A stretch of DNA of 64,000 nucleotides, from the NCBI GenBank assembly GCA_902579545.1, contig CACHHO010000002.1, positions 1-64,000 on the forward strand, written 5' to 3'. The notes under the pieces were generated by a model. It saw only the letters and a program-made list of their open reading frames with translations, ran no database searches and had not been told where the DNA came from. This DNA comes from Rhodospirillaceae bacterium (lineage in GTDB: Bacteria > Pseudomonadota > Alphaproteobacteria > TMED109). Positions 34,130 through 43,345 of the stretch are shown one piece after another. A program made the position numbers and the translations under genes. Numbering within the stretch: the first letter of the stretch is position 1; the number at the start of each line of letters is the position of its first letter.

Positions 34130-34684
34130 ATGTTTAATTTAGTAAAAATATTATCAACATTTTTTTGTTTTTTTATTTTAATATCATGTGCTGAGCAAAA
34201 TAAGAATGTGCCGGTGGAGGGAGCAAAATTAGAAGTGTCTTCTTCATCTGAGGATAGTACTGATGAAAGTTCTCAAGTAGACAGCGTAAATATAGAAGAT
34301 AATTTATCTGAAGATGATAATGCTACTACAGTTTATGAAAGAAAACTTACCGAAGTAGGAGATAGAGTTTTTTTTGATTATGATAAGTCAAGATTTAAAA
34401 AAGAAGGTGTAGAAACTTTAAAAAGGCAGGCTAGATTTTTACAGGAAAATAGTAATATTACAATTACCATAGAAGGTCATTGTGATGCTAGGGGGACAAG
34501 AGAATATAATTTAGCTTTGGGTGAAAGAAGAGCTTATGCGGTTAAGTCTTTCTTAACTTCATTAGGAATTGATGAAGAAAGAATATCAGTAATTTCTTAC
34601 GGAAAAGAAAAATTACAAGCCACAGGGAATAATGAACAAGCATGGGCAGAATCAAGAACTGCTGTTACTGTTATTAATCCTTAA
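34130..34684 (+). CDS. pal: peptidoglycan-associated lipoprotein Pal
   Basis: This 184-residue lipoprotein has a short signal peptide and lipobox LISC, with the lipidated Cys at residue 20. An acidic linker follows (about 25-65), then an OmpA-type peptidoglycan-binding domain with VFFDYDKSRFK, IEGHCDARGTREYN, LGERRAYAVKSFL. It anchors the outer membrane to peptidoglycan. The gene precedes cpoB by 4 bases, the conserved order. Confidence 0.96.
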   Translation: MFNLVKILSTFFCFFILISCAEQNKNVPVEGAKLEVSSSSEDSTDESSQVDSVNIEDNLSEDDNATTVYERKLTEVGDRVFFDYDKSRFKKEGVETLKRQARFLQENSNITITIEGHCDARGTREYNLALGERRAYAVKSFLTSLGIDEERISVISYGKEKLQATGNNEQAWAESRTAVTVINP

Positions 34685-34688
34685 ATTA

Positions 34689-35681
34689 ATGGTTCTTAAA
34701 TATCTAAATAAGTTTAAAAGAGTTTCGATAAATTTTTGCCTTATTATATTATTTACAAGTAGTTTAGTAGCTCAAGAAGATAATTATTTAGATACTGTTA
34801 TTAAAAGAATTAATAATTTAGAAAATGAGTTGAAAAATATTCAAAGTAATGAAAACTCATTTAATAAAAATACAAATAAAACCTCCTACACTGATGCTAT
34901 TGCCAACCACCAGCAAAGACTGGTAGAGATTGAGGAGGAAATAAGAGTTTTGAATGGGGCTTTAGAGGAATTAAATTATAAAGTTGATAATTTGCTAGAT
35001 GAGTTAAAAAAGGAAAGTGCTACGACTGACAATGAAAATAATCTTACTAACACTACCGAAGAAACCACTACAGAAATGGAGAAAGCCAACCAAATTAATG
35101 AAAATATAATTTTAGATGAAGATCCCAATATAAAAAATAATCCTAGCATGAAAGTTTTGGGTACTGTTGATAACTCTAAAAAAACTAAGGATAAAGAGTT
35201 TAGTGTTAATAAAAATGCAAAAAATGTTGAAGAAGAATTACCTAATAAACTAAGCCAGCAAGAAGAAATTTCTGATAAAGATTTATCACTTCTTTCTAAA
35301 AGTCCTTCTGAAATATACAGCTACGCATATGATATGTTAATAAAAGAAAATTTTATGGAGGCAGAAAAGTCTTTTAAAGCCTTTTTAGGCGAACACCCTA
35401 ATGATGATTTAGCATCTAATGCTTATTATTGGTTAGGAGAAACCTATTACGTGCAGAAGAAATTTCAGTTAGCAGCTATTAGTTTCGCTAGAGGGTTTCA
35501 ATCTTTTCCGAAAGGAAATAAAGCTCTTGATCAACTTTTCAAATTAGCATTAACTTTTATAAATCTTGGTAAAAACGAAGATGCATGTGCAGCTTTCTCC
35601 AAATTAGAGTCAGAGTTTCCTGATGCTCCTAAAAGAATCAGTAATAGAGCTAAAGAATATATGAAACGTGCCAAGTGTTAA
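34689..35681 (+). CDS. cpoB: cell division coordinator CpoB (YbgF)
   Basis: This 330-residue periplasmic protein has a signal segment (INFCLIILFTSSLVAQ), a coiled coil, a long acidic linker and C-terminal TPR repeats with YWLGETYYVQKKF. The TPR region begins with SPSEIYSYAYDML. CpoB links peptidoglycan synthesis with Tol-driven constriction. I use the ATG at 34689 right after pal; an earlier start in the same frame would lie inside pal and lack a signal peptide. The C-terminal end overlaps tilS by 14 bases. Confidence 0.88.
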   Translation: MVLKYLNKFKRVSINFCLIILFTSSLVAQEDNYLDTVIKRINNLENELKNIQSNENSFNKNTNKTSYTDAIANHQQRLVEIEEEIRVLNGALEELNYKVDNLLDELKKESATTDNENNLTNTTEETTTEMEKANQINENIILDEDPNIKNNPSMKVLGTVDNSKKTKDKEFSVNKNAKNVEEELPNKLSQQEEISDKDLSLLSKSPSEIYSYAYDMLIKENFMEAEKSFKAFLGEHPNDDLASNAYYWLGETYYVQKKFQLAAISFARGFQSFPKGNKALDQLFKLALTFINLGKNEDACAAFSKLESEFPDAPKRISNRAKEYMKRAKC

Positions 35682-36987
35682 ATTGTATAAAACCAATCTA
35701 GCTTTAGAAATTTTTAAAAGAATAGACAATAAATATTTTTCAAAAAAAGAAAAAACTTTTGGCATTGCTGTATCTGGAGGTCCTGATAGCATGTTACTTT
35801 TTTCGTTACTGAATAAGTGGACTAAAGATAATAAAAAGAAATTAAAGGTATTTACATTTAATCATAACTTGAGAAGAGAAAGCTTGAATGAAGGATACTT
35901 TGTTAGAACAAAATGCCAGGCCTTTGGATGTGAGCACATTCATATTAATTGGGACAACATTCCTCAAACAAGAATAATGGAAAGAGCCAGAGTAGCTAGA
36001 TATTTTGAAATTACTAAAAAATGTAAAGAACTCGGAATAAAAACATTATTTCTTGGCCATCATGCAGATGATATTGCAGAAACTGTGTCCATGCGCTTAT
36101 TGAAGAATTCAAGTTTAGAGGGATTATGCCCTATTTATGAAATAAGAGAAATATTTGATATAAAACTATTTAGACCGATGCTTAATATAAAAAAAAGTGA
36201 AATATTAAAAACTAATAATCAATACAATATTACCTTTATAAATGATTCTTCTAATAATAATACAAAGTATTTAAGATCTAGAATTAGAACTTATTTAAAT
36301 AAAAACCGTAAGTTTAAAAATAACTTGATAATGGCTTCTAGGTTATTTTGTAGAATAAAATACTTTAATTTAAAATTTATAAAAATAAACTTTCAAAATT
36401 ATATTCAATATAACGATAAAGGCTTTTTAGTTATTAAAGAAAGGCTTTTTAAAAGTTTTCCAAAATATATGATAATATTTTTTTTAAAGTATTCTCTTAC
36501 TAGAATAGGGAATAAGTTTTATGCACCTAATGATAAACAGTTATCAAATATATATAATAAATTATTAAAAAGAGAGTTTTTTATCTCTTCAATCAGTGGT
36601 TGTATAATAGAATTTACTTCGAAGCACTTAAGAATATGCCGAGAGTACAATGACATAAAAAATACACTTATTACTTTAGAAAAAAAATCGAGCATCAAAT
36701 GGGACAACAGATTTCATATAATAAATAATACAAATAATCTAATATATATTAATCCTTTGGGTTTTTTATTAGAGCACAAGAAATATAAGAATGTTTATAA
36801 ATGTGAAAAAAAGAATATAAAATCTATACCTTTCAAAATAAGAAAAACTCTTCCTGTAATAAAAAACCTTGAAGGTTGTGTATACATACCCCATTTAAAT
36901 ATAAGTGAACCAAAATTTATAAAAGAAGGTATAGAGATACAGGCACTTGCATTTTATGACAAAAAATACGACAATATTGTTAGTTGA
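35668..36987 (+). CDS. tilS: tRNA(Ile)-lysidine synthase
   Basis: TilS modifies the AUA-reading tRNA-Ile by adding lysine to the anticodon C. The 439-residue protein has the ATP PP-loop motif AVSGGPDSM near residue 35, FNHNLRRES, and FLGHHADDIAET. A GTG at 35668 within cpoB is the likely start; a TTG at 35683 is an alternative. The position between cpoB and ftsH is the common alphaproteobacterial one. The product matters here because AUA codons are abundant in this AT-rich DNA. Confidence 0.9.
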   Translation: MPSVKLYKTNLALEIFKRIDNKYFSKKEKTFGIAVSGGPDSMLLFSLLNKWTKDNKKKLKVFTFNHNLRRESLNEGYFVRTKCQAFGCEHIHINWDNIPQTRIMERARVARYFEITKKCKELGIKTLFLGHHADDIAETVSMRLLKNSSLEGLCPIYEIREIFDIKLFRPMLNIKKSEILKTNNQYNITFINDSSNNNTKYLRSRIRTYLNKNRKFKNNLIMASRLFCRIKYFNLKFIKINFQNYIQYNDKGFLVIKERLFKSFPKYMIIFFLKYSLTRIGNKFYAPNDKQLSNIYNKLLKREFFISSISGCIIEFTSKHLRICREYNDIKNTLITLEKKSSIKWDNRFHIINNTNNLIYINPLGFLLEHKKYKNVYKCEKKNIKSIPFKIRKTLPVIKNLEGCVYIPHLNISEPKFIKEGIEIQALAFYDKKYDNIVS

Positions 36988-36995
36988 GGTAAATA

Positions 36996-38930
36996 TTGAA
37001 TAATTCAGGTAAAAATATATTCATTTGGGTAATTATAGCATTAGTATTGGTACTAGTTTTTAATCTATTCAATCAGAACCAGAATCAGACTAGAATTGCT
37101 AAAGTACCATATTCAGAATTTCTTAAATTAGTAGATACAGATAAGGTAAATGATGTTTCTATGGTAGGAAGAACTATTTCTGGACACCTAGATGATGGAA
37201 CCAAATTTTCTACTTACACTCCTCCAAATGATCCAAACCTTATTGAAAAGCTATCCTCACATAACGTAATTATCAATGCAGCTCCTGAAGAAGAAGCAGT
37301 TTCTCCTCTTCTAGGACTTTTTCTTAATTGGTTGCCAATGCTTCTGTTCATAGGAATATGGATTTTTTTTATGAGACAAATGCAAGGAGGTGGAGGAAGA
37401 ACTATGGGGTTTGGAAGATCCAAAGCCAAACTGCTAACTGAAAAACAAGGCAAAGTTACATTTAAAGATGTTGCTGGTGTTGATGAGGCCAAGGAAGAGT
37501 TGGAAGAAGTTGTTGAATATTTAAAAAATCCCATCAAATTTCAAAGGTTAGGTGGAAAAATACCTAAAGGAGTTTTATTGGTAGGTCCTCCTGGGACAGG
37601 AAAAACATTAATTGCTAGAGCAGTAGCTGGAGAAGCAAACGTTCCTTTTTTCACTATATCTGGTTCAGATTTTGTTGAAATGTTTGTAGGAGTTGGAGCA
37701 TCTCGTGTTAGGGATATGTTTGAGCAAGGTAAAAAAAATGCACCCTGTATTATATTTGTAGATGAAATAGATGCAGTAGGAAGACATCGAGGAGCAGGAT
37801 TAGGTGGAGGTAATGATGAAAGGGAGCAAACTCTAAATCAACTTTTAGTGGAAATGGATGGATTCGAGACTAATGAAGGAGTTATTCTTATTGCCGCAAC
37901 AAATAGACCAGACGTTTTAGACCCTGCATTACTTAGACCAGGAAGATTTGATAGACAAGTTGTTGTTCCTAATCCAGATATAGTAGGAAGAGAAAAAATA
38001 TTAAAAGTACACATGAAAAAAGTACCTTTAGCGTCAGACGTAAAACCTAGAACAATAGCTAGAGGAACTCCAGGTTTTTCCGGTGCAGACTTGGCTAATA
38101 TAGTAAATGAAGCAGCATTGTTAGCAGCAAGAAAAAGTAAAAAAAATGTTTCTATGGCTGAATTTGAAGAAGCTAAAGATAAAGTTATGATGGGAAGCGA
38201 AAGACGTTCTATGGTAATGACTGAAGACGAAAAAGAAAAAACCGCCTATCATGAAGCTGGGCATGCACTAGTAATGTTAAATGCAAAAGGACATGAGCCA
38301 TTACATAAAGTAACAATTATACCTAGAGGAAGGGCTTTAGGAGTTACTATGTGGCTTCCAGAAAGAGATAAACTTGCTCATACTTACAACGAATTGAATG
38401 CGCAATTAGCATCATTATTTGGAGGAAGGATTGCTGAAGAATTAATATATGGTAAAGACAATATAACTACTGGTGCAGGAAATGATATTCAACAAGCTAC
38501 AAACTTAGCTAAAAGAATGGTAAAAGAATTTGGCTTTTCAGATAAATTAGGTCCTTTAAGATATGAGAGTAATCAGGAAGAAGTATTTTTAGGTCATTCA
38601 GTTGCACAACAAACTAATATATCAGATGAAACAGCTAGAATTATAGATAATGAAGTTAGAAAATTAGTGCAAAAAGGTGAGTCAAAAGCTAAACAAATTA
38701 TTAATGCTAAATTAAAAGACCTACATATTATAGCAAAAGGTCTTTTAGAATACGAAACCTTAACAGCTTCTGAAATTAAAGATTTACTAAAAGGAAAAAA
38801 AATTATTAGAGAAAATAGTTTTGATGATGATACAGACACAAATAATACTGATGAAGATAAGGAAATTAAAAAAAAGGTATCAAAAAAAGCAATTGGTTCA
38901 GTACCTGCAACAGCAAAAAATATCTCTTAA
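36996..38930 (+). CDS. ftsH: ATP-dependent zinc metalloprotease FtsH
   Basis: This 644-residue membrane-bound AAA+ protease has two N-terminal helices (about residues 8-25 and 108-127), the Walker A motif GPPGTGKT near residue 198, and Walker B IIFVDEID. The second region of homology is followed by the zinc site HEAGH near residue 420. FtsH degrades membrane and short-lived proteins, including sigma-32 in other bacteria; rpoH lies at 47.3 kb. The start is TTG, after a GAGGT site. The C-terminal tail is acidic then basic. Confidence 0.97.
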   Translation: MNNSGKNIFIWVIIALVLVLVFNLFNQNQNQTRIAKVPYSEFLKLVDTDKVNDVSMVGRTISGHLDDGTKFSTYTPPNDPNLIEKLSSHNVIINAAPEEEAVSPLLGLFLNWLPMLLFIGIWIFFMRQMQGGGGRTMGFGRSKAKLLTEKQGKVTFKDVAGVDEAKEELEEVVEYLKNPIKFQRLGGKIPKGVLLVGPPGTGKTLIARAVAGEANVPFFTISGSDFVEMFVGVGASRVRDMFEQGKKNAPCIIFVDEIDAVGRHRGAGLGGGNDEREQTLNQLLVEMDGFETNEGVILIAATNRPDVLDPALLRPGRFDRQVVVPNPDIVGREKILKVHMKKVPLASDVKPRTIARGTPGFSGADLANIVNEAALLAARKSKKNVSMAEFEEAKDKVMMGSERRSMVMTEDEKEKTAYHEAGHALVMLNAKGHEPLHKVTIIPRGRALGVTMWLPERDKLAHTYNELNAQLASLFGGRIAEELIYGKDNITTGAGNDIQQATNLAKRMVKEFGFSDKLGPLRYESNQEEVFLGHSVAQQTNISDETARIIDNEVRKLVQKGESKAKQIINAKLKDLHIIAKGLLEYETLTASEIKDLLKGKKIIRENSFDDDTDTNNTDEDKEIKKKVSKKAIGSVPATAKNIS

Positions 38931-38946
38931 TAAATAATAAGAATGC

Positions 38947-39978
38947 ATGAAAGAAAACTTTTATCTTCGTCCCTTATTCACTTTAGTAAATAATATAAAA
39001 GATAATTCAAAACCATTATATATAGAAGTTTTAAAACCTATAAAAAACCATAATTTTGTTGTTGAAGATCTAATTGATGTAAAGGAATATTTATTAAAAA
39101 ACAACTATTCAAAATCTCTGGCTAAATATAAAAACTTAAATAATAGAATTAATAAAATTCTAAAAGAAAAAAATTTGAATAAATTTAATAAAAAGAAACC
39201 ACTTATTATGGGAATACTAAATTTAACAACAGATAGTTTTTATGATGGAGGAAAGTATATTAACCAAAAAAATGCTTTGTTACATGCAGATAAAATGCTT
39301 AATGAGGGAGCTGATATAATAGATGTAGGAGCTGAGTCTTCAAGGCCAGGCGCAAGTCCAATTAATGTAAATTTGGAAATAGAAAGAATTACGCCTATTA
39401 TAAAAGAATTAACTAAAAATAAAGTTAAAATATCCTGTGATACACGAAATTCTTTAACTATGGAAAAAGCTTTGGATGCTGGTGCTTCAATTATTAATGA
39501 CATATCAGGCCTTAATTATGATAAGAATACTTTTTCATTAATAAAGAAATATAATTGCACATACATTTTTACTCATTCAAAAGGAACACCTCTTAACATG
39601 CAAAATAATCCTATTTATAAAAATGTAATTTGTGATATACATAGTTTTTTTAAAAAAGGCTTAAAAAAACTTGAAAACATGAATATATCAACAAAAAATA
39701 TTATTTTAGATCCAGGAATTGGATTTGGAAAAAAAGATTTACATAATTTTTCAATATTAAAAAATTTTTCAGTTTTTCAGGATTTAGGACTTCCTATGCT
39801 AATAGGAGTTTCAAGAAAAAGTTTTATTCAAAAATTTATAAATTCAGATAAAGAGCAAACATTAACATCATCGGTAACATTAGCTTTAAATGCTTACTTG
39901 AAAGGATGTAACATACTTAGAGTTCATGATGTAAAAGAAACATTGGACGCAATTAATATCTATAATAAAGTATCATAA
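38947..39978 (+). CDS. folP: dihydropteroate synthase
   Basis: FolP joins pteridine and p-aminobenzoate for folate. The TIM-barrel domain has signature 1 MGILNLTTDSFYDGG (from about residue 85) and signature 2 ADIIDVGAESSRPGA, followed by SCDTRNSLTMEKALDAG and DPGIGFGKK. About 80 extra residues precede the barrel, longer than in E. coli FolP but seen in other alphaproteobacteria. The gene lies between ftsH and glmM, the classic order. Confidence 0.95.
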   Translation: MKENFYLRPLFTLVNNIKDNSKPLYIEVLKPIKNHNFVVEDLIDVKEYLLKNNYSKSLAKYKNLNNRINKILKEKNLNKFNKKKPLIMGILNLTTDSFYDGGKYINQKNALLHADKMLNEGADIIDVGAESSRPGASPINVNLEIERITPIIKELTKNKVKISCDTRNSLTMEKALDAGASIINDISGLNYDKNTFSLIKKYNCTYIFTHSKGTPLNMQNNPIYKNVICDIHSFFKKGLKKLENMNISTKNIILDPGIGFGKKDLHNFSILKNFSVFQDLGLPMLIGVSRKSFIQKFINSDKEQTLTSSVTLALNAYLKGCNILRVHDVKETLDAINIYNKVS

Positions 39979-39984
39979 ATTAAA

Positions 39985-41337
39985 ATGGATAAAATCAAAA
40001 AAAAATATTTTGGAACTGATGGGATTAGAGGTAAAGCAAACTCATCTAGCATGAATGCTGAACTTGCCATAAATATAGGAATGGCAACTGCAGAATTTTT
40101 TACAAGAGGAAAACACAAACATTATGTTTTAATTGGAAAAGATACAAGATTATCTAATTATACAATAGAACCTGCACTAACAGCTGGATTCTTAAGTATG
40201 GGTATGAATGTATATCTAACTGGGCCTATCCCTACTCCAGGAGTCTCAGCATTAGTATCTTCCATGCGCTGTGATGTGGGTTTAATGATCTCAGCTTCTC
40301 ATAATTATTATACAGACAATGGTATAAAAATATTTGGTCCTGATGGAAGAAAACTATCCGATAATGAAGAATTAAAAATAGAAAGTATTATAGATTCAAA
40401 ATTTAAACAATTGGTAAAGTCGGAGAACTTAGGAAGAGCTAAGAGAATTGATGATGCTGGAGGAAGGTACATAGAGCATTTAAAATCAAAAATTTCTCCT
40501 AAGTTAAGACTTGATGGTTTTAAAATAGTTGTAGATTGTGCAAATGGCGCCTCTTACAAAGTGGCTCCTAAAGTACTATGGGAATTAGGGGCAGAGGTAA
40601 TACCAATGAATGTAACTCCAGATGGCACAAATGTTAATAAAAAAAGTGGATCAACTTTTCCTAATAACTTAATAAAAAAAGTTTTAAAGACAAAAGCTGA
40701 TTTAGGTATAGCACTAGATGGAGATGCTGATAGATGTATTTTAGTAGACGAAAATGGACATATAGTAGATGGAGACAAAATATTAGCAATTATTGCTACC
40801 TACTGGAAAAAAAATAAGTTATTAAATAAAAACACCGTGGTAGGAACTATTATGACTAACCAGGGCTTAGAAAACTATTTAAAACAAAAAAAAATAAAGT
40901 TATTAAGAACAGATGTGGGTGACAGGAATATAGTTGAAGCAATGAAAAAGAAAGATTTTATATTAGGAGGAGAGCCTTCTGGTCATATTATTCTTAGCAA
41001 CCAATCCGCTACCGGAGATGGGATACTAGCGTCTTTAGAAGTTTTAGGTATTATGAAAAAACAAAACAAAAAACTTTCTGAATTGTCTAATGTTTATCAA
41101 TCTTATCCTCAAGTTTTTCAAAGTATCCCTTTAACAAAGGGCCATCATAATTCCACTAAATTAATAAGTTTACTACAAAATAAATTAAAAAAAGTAATTA
41201 CCAAAAATGTGGTACGCTCTATTATTAGGAAGTCTGGAACTGAAAATAAGATAAGAATTATGACAGAAGCAAAAGATATTAGATTGGCAAATTCTATTGC
41301 AAAAGAAGTAAAAAGAATTTTGAAAGAAATAAATTGA
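39985..41337 (+). CDS. glmM: phosphoglucosamine mutase
   Basis: GlmM converts glucosamine-6-phosphate to glucosamine-1-phosphate for cell-wall precursors. The 450-residue protein has FGTDGIRGKAN at the start, the phosphoserine loop MISASHNYYTDNGIK, the magnesium motif DGDADRC, and the C-terminal phosphate loop RKSGTENKIR. It follows folP by 6 bases. Its stop overlaps the TTG start of thiD. Confidence 0.97.
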   Translation: MDKIKKKYFGTDGIRGKANSSSMNAELAINIGMATAEFFTRGKHKHYVLIGKDTRLSNYTIEPALTAGFLSMGMNVYLTGPIPTPGVSALVSSMRCDVGLMISASHNYYTDNGIKIFGPDGRKLSDNEELKIESIIDSKFKQLVKSENLGRAKRIDDAGGRYIEHLKSKISPKLRLDGFKIVVDCANGASYKVAPKVLWELGAEVIPMNVTPDGTNVNKKSGSTFPNNLIKKVLKTKADLGIALDGDADRCILVDENGHIVDGDKILAIIATYWKKNKLLNKNTVVGTIMTNQGLENYLKQKKIKLLRTDVGDRNIVEAMKKKDFILGGEPSGHIILSNQSATGDGILASLEVLGIMKKQNKKLSELSNVYQSYPQVFQSIPLTKGHHNSTKLISLLQNKLKKVITKNVVRSIIRKSGTENKIRIMTEAKDIRLANSIAKEVKRILKEIN

Positions 41338-42134
41338 AAAGAAAGTCAGTACTAATAATCGCTGGATCTGACTCAGGTGCTGGAGCAGGAATACAAGCAG
41401 ATATTAAAACGTTTTCTTCTTTTAAGGTCTATGCTGCTACTGTAATAACAGCATTAACAGCTCAAAATACTAGAGGAGTTAATGCAGTTCTTAAAATAAA
41501 ATCTAATTTTATAGACGAACAAATAAAAGTGGTTGCTGAAGACCTAGATATCTCCTATATAAAAATTGGAATGTTATCTGATCAAGAAACTATAAACACA
41601 GTAACAAAATCCTTAAACCTATATTTGCCAAATATTCCTATTATTTTAGATCCAGTAATGGTTGCAAAAGGAGGACATTCTCTTTTAGAAAAAAAATCTG
41701 TTAATTTTTTAAAAGATAATCTGATGATTAAAAGTTTCCTTATTACTCCTAATCTCTTAGAAGCAGAAAAAATATTAAATTGTAAAATAAGAGATGTAGA
41801 CGACATGATAAAATGCGAAGAAAAGTTTTCTTTACTTGGCTTACATAATGTAGTTTTAAAAGGAGGCCATCTTTTAAAATCAAAAAAAGTTACAGACTTT
41901 TTATTTAACAAAGGAAAAATATTTAAGTTTTGCTCCAATAGGATAAATACTAAAAATACACATGGAACAGGCTGCAGTCTTGCATCAGCAATTACAGCAA
42001 ATCTTTTTCTAGGCAAAAGCCTCAAAGAGAGTGTCAAAATATCAAGAAAGTTTGTTTATAAAGCAATAAAATCTAGTTATAAAATTGGTAACGGGCATAA
42101 CCCTATTAATCATTTTGTTAATTTTAAAAGTTAA
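41334..42134 (+). CDS. thiD: hydroxymethylpyrimidine (phosphate) kinase
   Basis: ThiD phosphorylates the thiamine pyrimidine twice. The 266-residue ribokinase-fold protein has IAGSDSGAGAGIQADIKTF at the start, DPVMVAKGGHSLL in the middle and the anion hole GTGCSLASAI. It starts with TTG overlapping the TGA of glmM (TTGA), so it is translationally coupled. It supplies the pyrimidine that ThiE joins with the ThiG thiazole. Confidence 0.93.
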   Translation: MKRKSVLIIAGSDSGAGAGIQADIKTFSSFKVYAATVITALTAQNTRGVNAVLKIKSNFIDEQIKVVAEDLDISYIKIGMLSDQETINTVTKSLNLYLPNIPIILDPVMVAKGGHSLLEKKSVNFLKDNLMIKSFLITPNLLEAEKILNCKIRDVDDMIKCEEKFSLLGLHNVVLKGGHLLKSKKVTDFLFNKGKIFKFCSNRINTKNTHGTGCSLASAITANLFLGKSLKESVKISRKFVYKAIKSSYKIGNGHNPINHFVNFKS

Positions 42135-42137
42135 AGT

Positions 42138-42166
42138 TTGACCATAAGATACTTCAACGTTATTTT
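42138..42166 (+). promoter_or_regulatory. sigma-70-like promoter for serC-serA
   Basis: TTGACC at 42138-42143 and TATTTT at 42161-42166 are separated by exactly 17 bases, in a 52-base gap just after thiD. Transcription would start near 42173, about 14 bases before the serC ATG, leaving a short leader. It is among the better -35/-10 matches I saw, though no systematic scan was possible. Confidence 0.5.
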
Positions 42167-42186
42167 AAATATAGAGTTTAAATATC

Positions 42187-43170
42187 ATGTTTTCAAAGCC
42201 AGAAAAAAAACCAGAAAGCCCTTATTTTTCATCAGGACCATGTGCCAAAAGGCCTGGATGGAATAATGCTCTTCTTGAAGGAGCAATACTAGGTAGATCT
42301 CACAGATCAAAAATAGCTTTAAATAAAATAAACCAAGTTATAGATCTCACTAAGGAATTACTTAAAATTCCAAATAATTACTATGTTGGAATAGTGCCTG
42401 CCTCAGATACGGGAGCAATTGAAATGTTACTTTGGTCTTTGTTAGGAGAAAGGTCAGTAGAAGTATTAGCTTGGGAAAGTTTTGGCTCTGATTGGGTTAA
42501 AGATGTAGTTGAACAATTAAAATTACCTGATACAAAAACCATAACTGCAGAATATGGAAAAATTGTTGACCTTAACTCAATTGATTTTAAAAGTGATATT
42601 GTATTTACTTGGAATGGGACAACATCTGGTGTATGCGTTCCAAATGGAAATTGGATAGATGATAACAGAGAAGGTTTAACAATTTGTGACGCTACATCTG
42701 CTACTTTTTCTATGGATTTGCCTTGGGATAAGTTAGATGCCACAACTTTTTCGTGGCAAAAAGTTCTAGGTGGCGAAGCACAACATGGAGTAATAGTTTT
42801 AAGTCCTAAAACCATCTTACGTTTAGAAAGATTTATACCCAAAAGAGCTATTCCAAAAATTTTTAAAATTGCTAATAATGGTAAAGTTAACAAAAAATTA
42901 TTTCAGGGAAGCACTATCAATACTCCCTCAATGCTATGCATTGAAGATGTTTTAGATGCTCTCAATTGGGTAAGAGATATTGGTGGCGTGAAGAAAACTA
43001 TAGAGCTAAGTAAATCAAATTTACAAATAGTTGAAAATAAAATTAATAATTCTTCGTGGTTAGAATTCTTGCCTTTTAAGAAAGAACTAAGATCCTGCAC
43101 ATCTATTTGCTTGAAAGTTAAATTAGAGGTTATTGAATTTTATGGAGAAGAAGTTTTAAAAGAAAAATGA
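42187..43170 (+). CDS. serC: phosphoserine aminotransferase, N-terminal 327 residues (frameshifted)
   Basis: SerC makes phosphoserine from 3-phosphohydroxypyruvate and glutamate. This frame carries the alphaproteobacterial type: FSSGPCAKRPGW at the start, the PLP Lys in FSWQKVLGGEAQHG, and STINTPSM. It ends at TGA 43168-43170, where the family would continue with the last 55 residues. These are encoded at once in the -1 frame from 43167. One missing A in the run at 43163-43167 would explain the break. Sequencing error, -1 slippage on AAA before TGA, or coupled translation of two pieces (ATGA) are all possible. serA downstream is intact. Confidence 0.88.
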   Translation: MFSKPEKKPESPYFSSGPCAKRPGWNNALLEGAILGRSHRSKIALNKINQVIDLTKELLKIPNNYYVGIVPASDTGAIEMLLWSLLGERSVEVLAWESFGSDWVKDVVEQLKLPDTKTITAEYGKIVDLNSIDFKSDIVFTWNGTTSGVCVPNGNWIDDNREGLTICDATSATFSMDLPWDKLDATTFSWQKVLGGEAQHGVIVLSPKTILRLERFIPKRAIPKIFKIANNGKVNKKLFQGSTINTPSMLCIEDVLDALNWVRDIGGVKKTIELSKSNLQIVENKINNSSWLEFLPFKKELRSCTSICLKVKLEVIEFYGEEVLKEK

Positions 43171-43340
43171 AAATTATGTTTGATTACTTTGAAAATGAAA
43201 AAATTGCCTACGATATAAATGCATATAGAGATGCTCCCATAGGAATAAGAATTTGGGGAGGATCAACTGTCAGTAAAAAAGATATAGATATTTTACTAGA
43301 TTGGTTAGAATGGGGATTTATTAATTTTATAAAGAGTTAG
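43167..43340 (+). CDS. serC: phosphoserine aminotransferase, C-terminal piece in the -1 frame
   Basis: This 57-residue frame begins at ATG 43167, overlapping the TGA of the larger piece as ATGA. It encodes the C-terminal end of SerC: IAYDINAYRDAPIGIRIWGG, then DWLEWGF. In intact homologues this part carries an Arg-containing RDAP/RIW substrate segment. 327 plus 57 residues equals the usual SerC length. The two halves together are therefore the complete gene with a one-base break. Confidence 0.88.
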   Translation: MKIMFDYFENEKIAYDINAYRDAPIGIRIWGGSTVSKKDIDILLDWLEWGFINFIKS

Positions 43341-43345
43341 ATAAC

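Noticed and set aside
37214-37537. Long open frames opposite ftsH and other genes (for example also 41582-42037 and 42381-42893)
   Set aside because: They mirror strongly conserved genes on the other strand and encode no recognisable protein, so they are shadows of AT-rich coding DNA.
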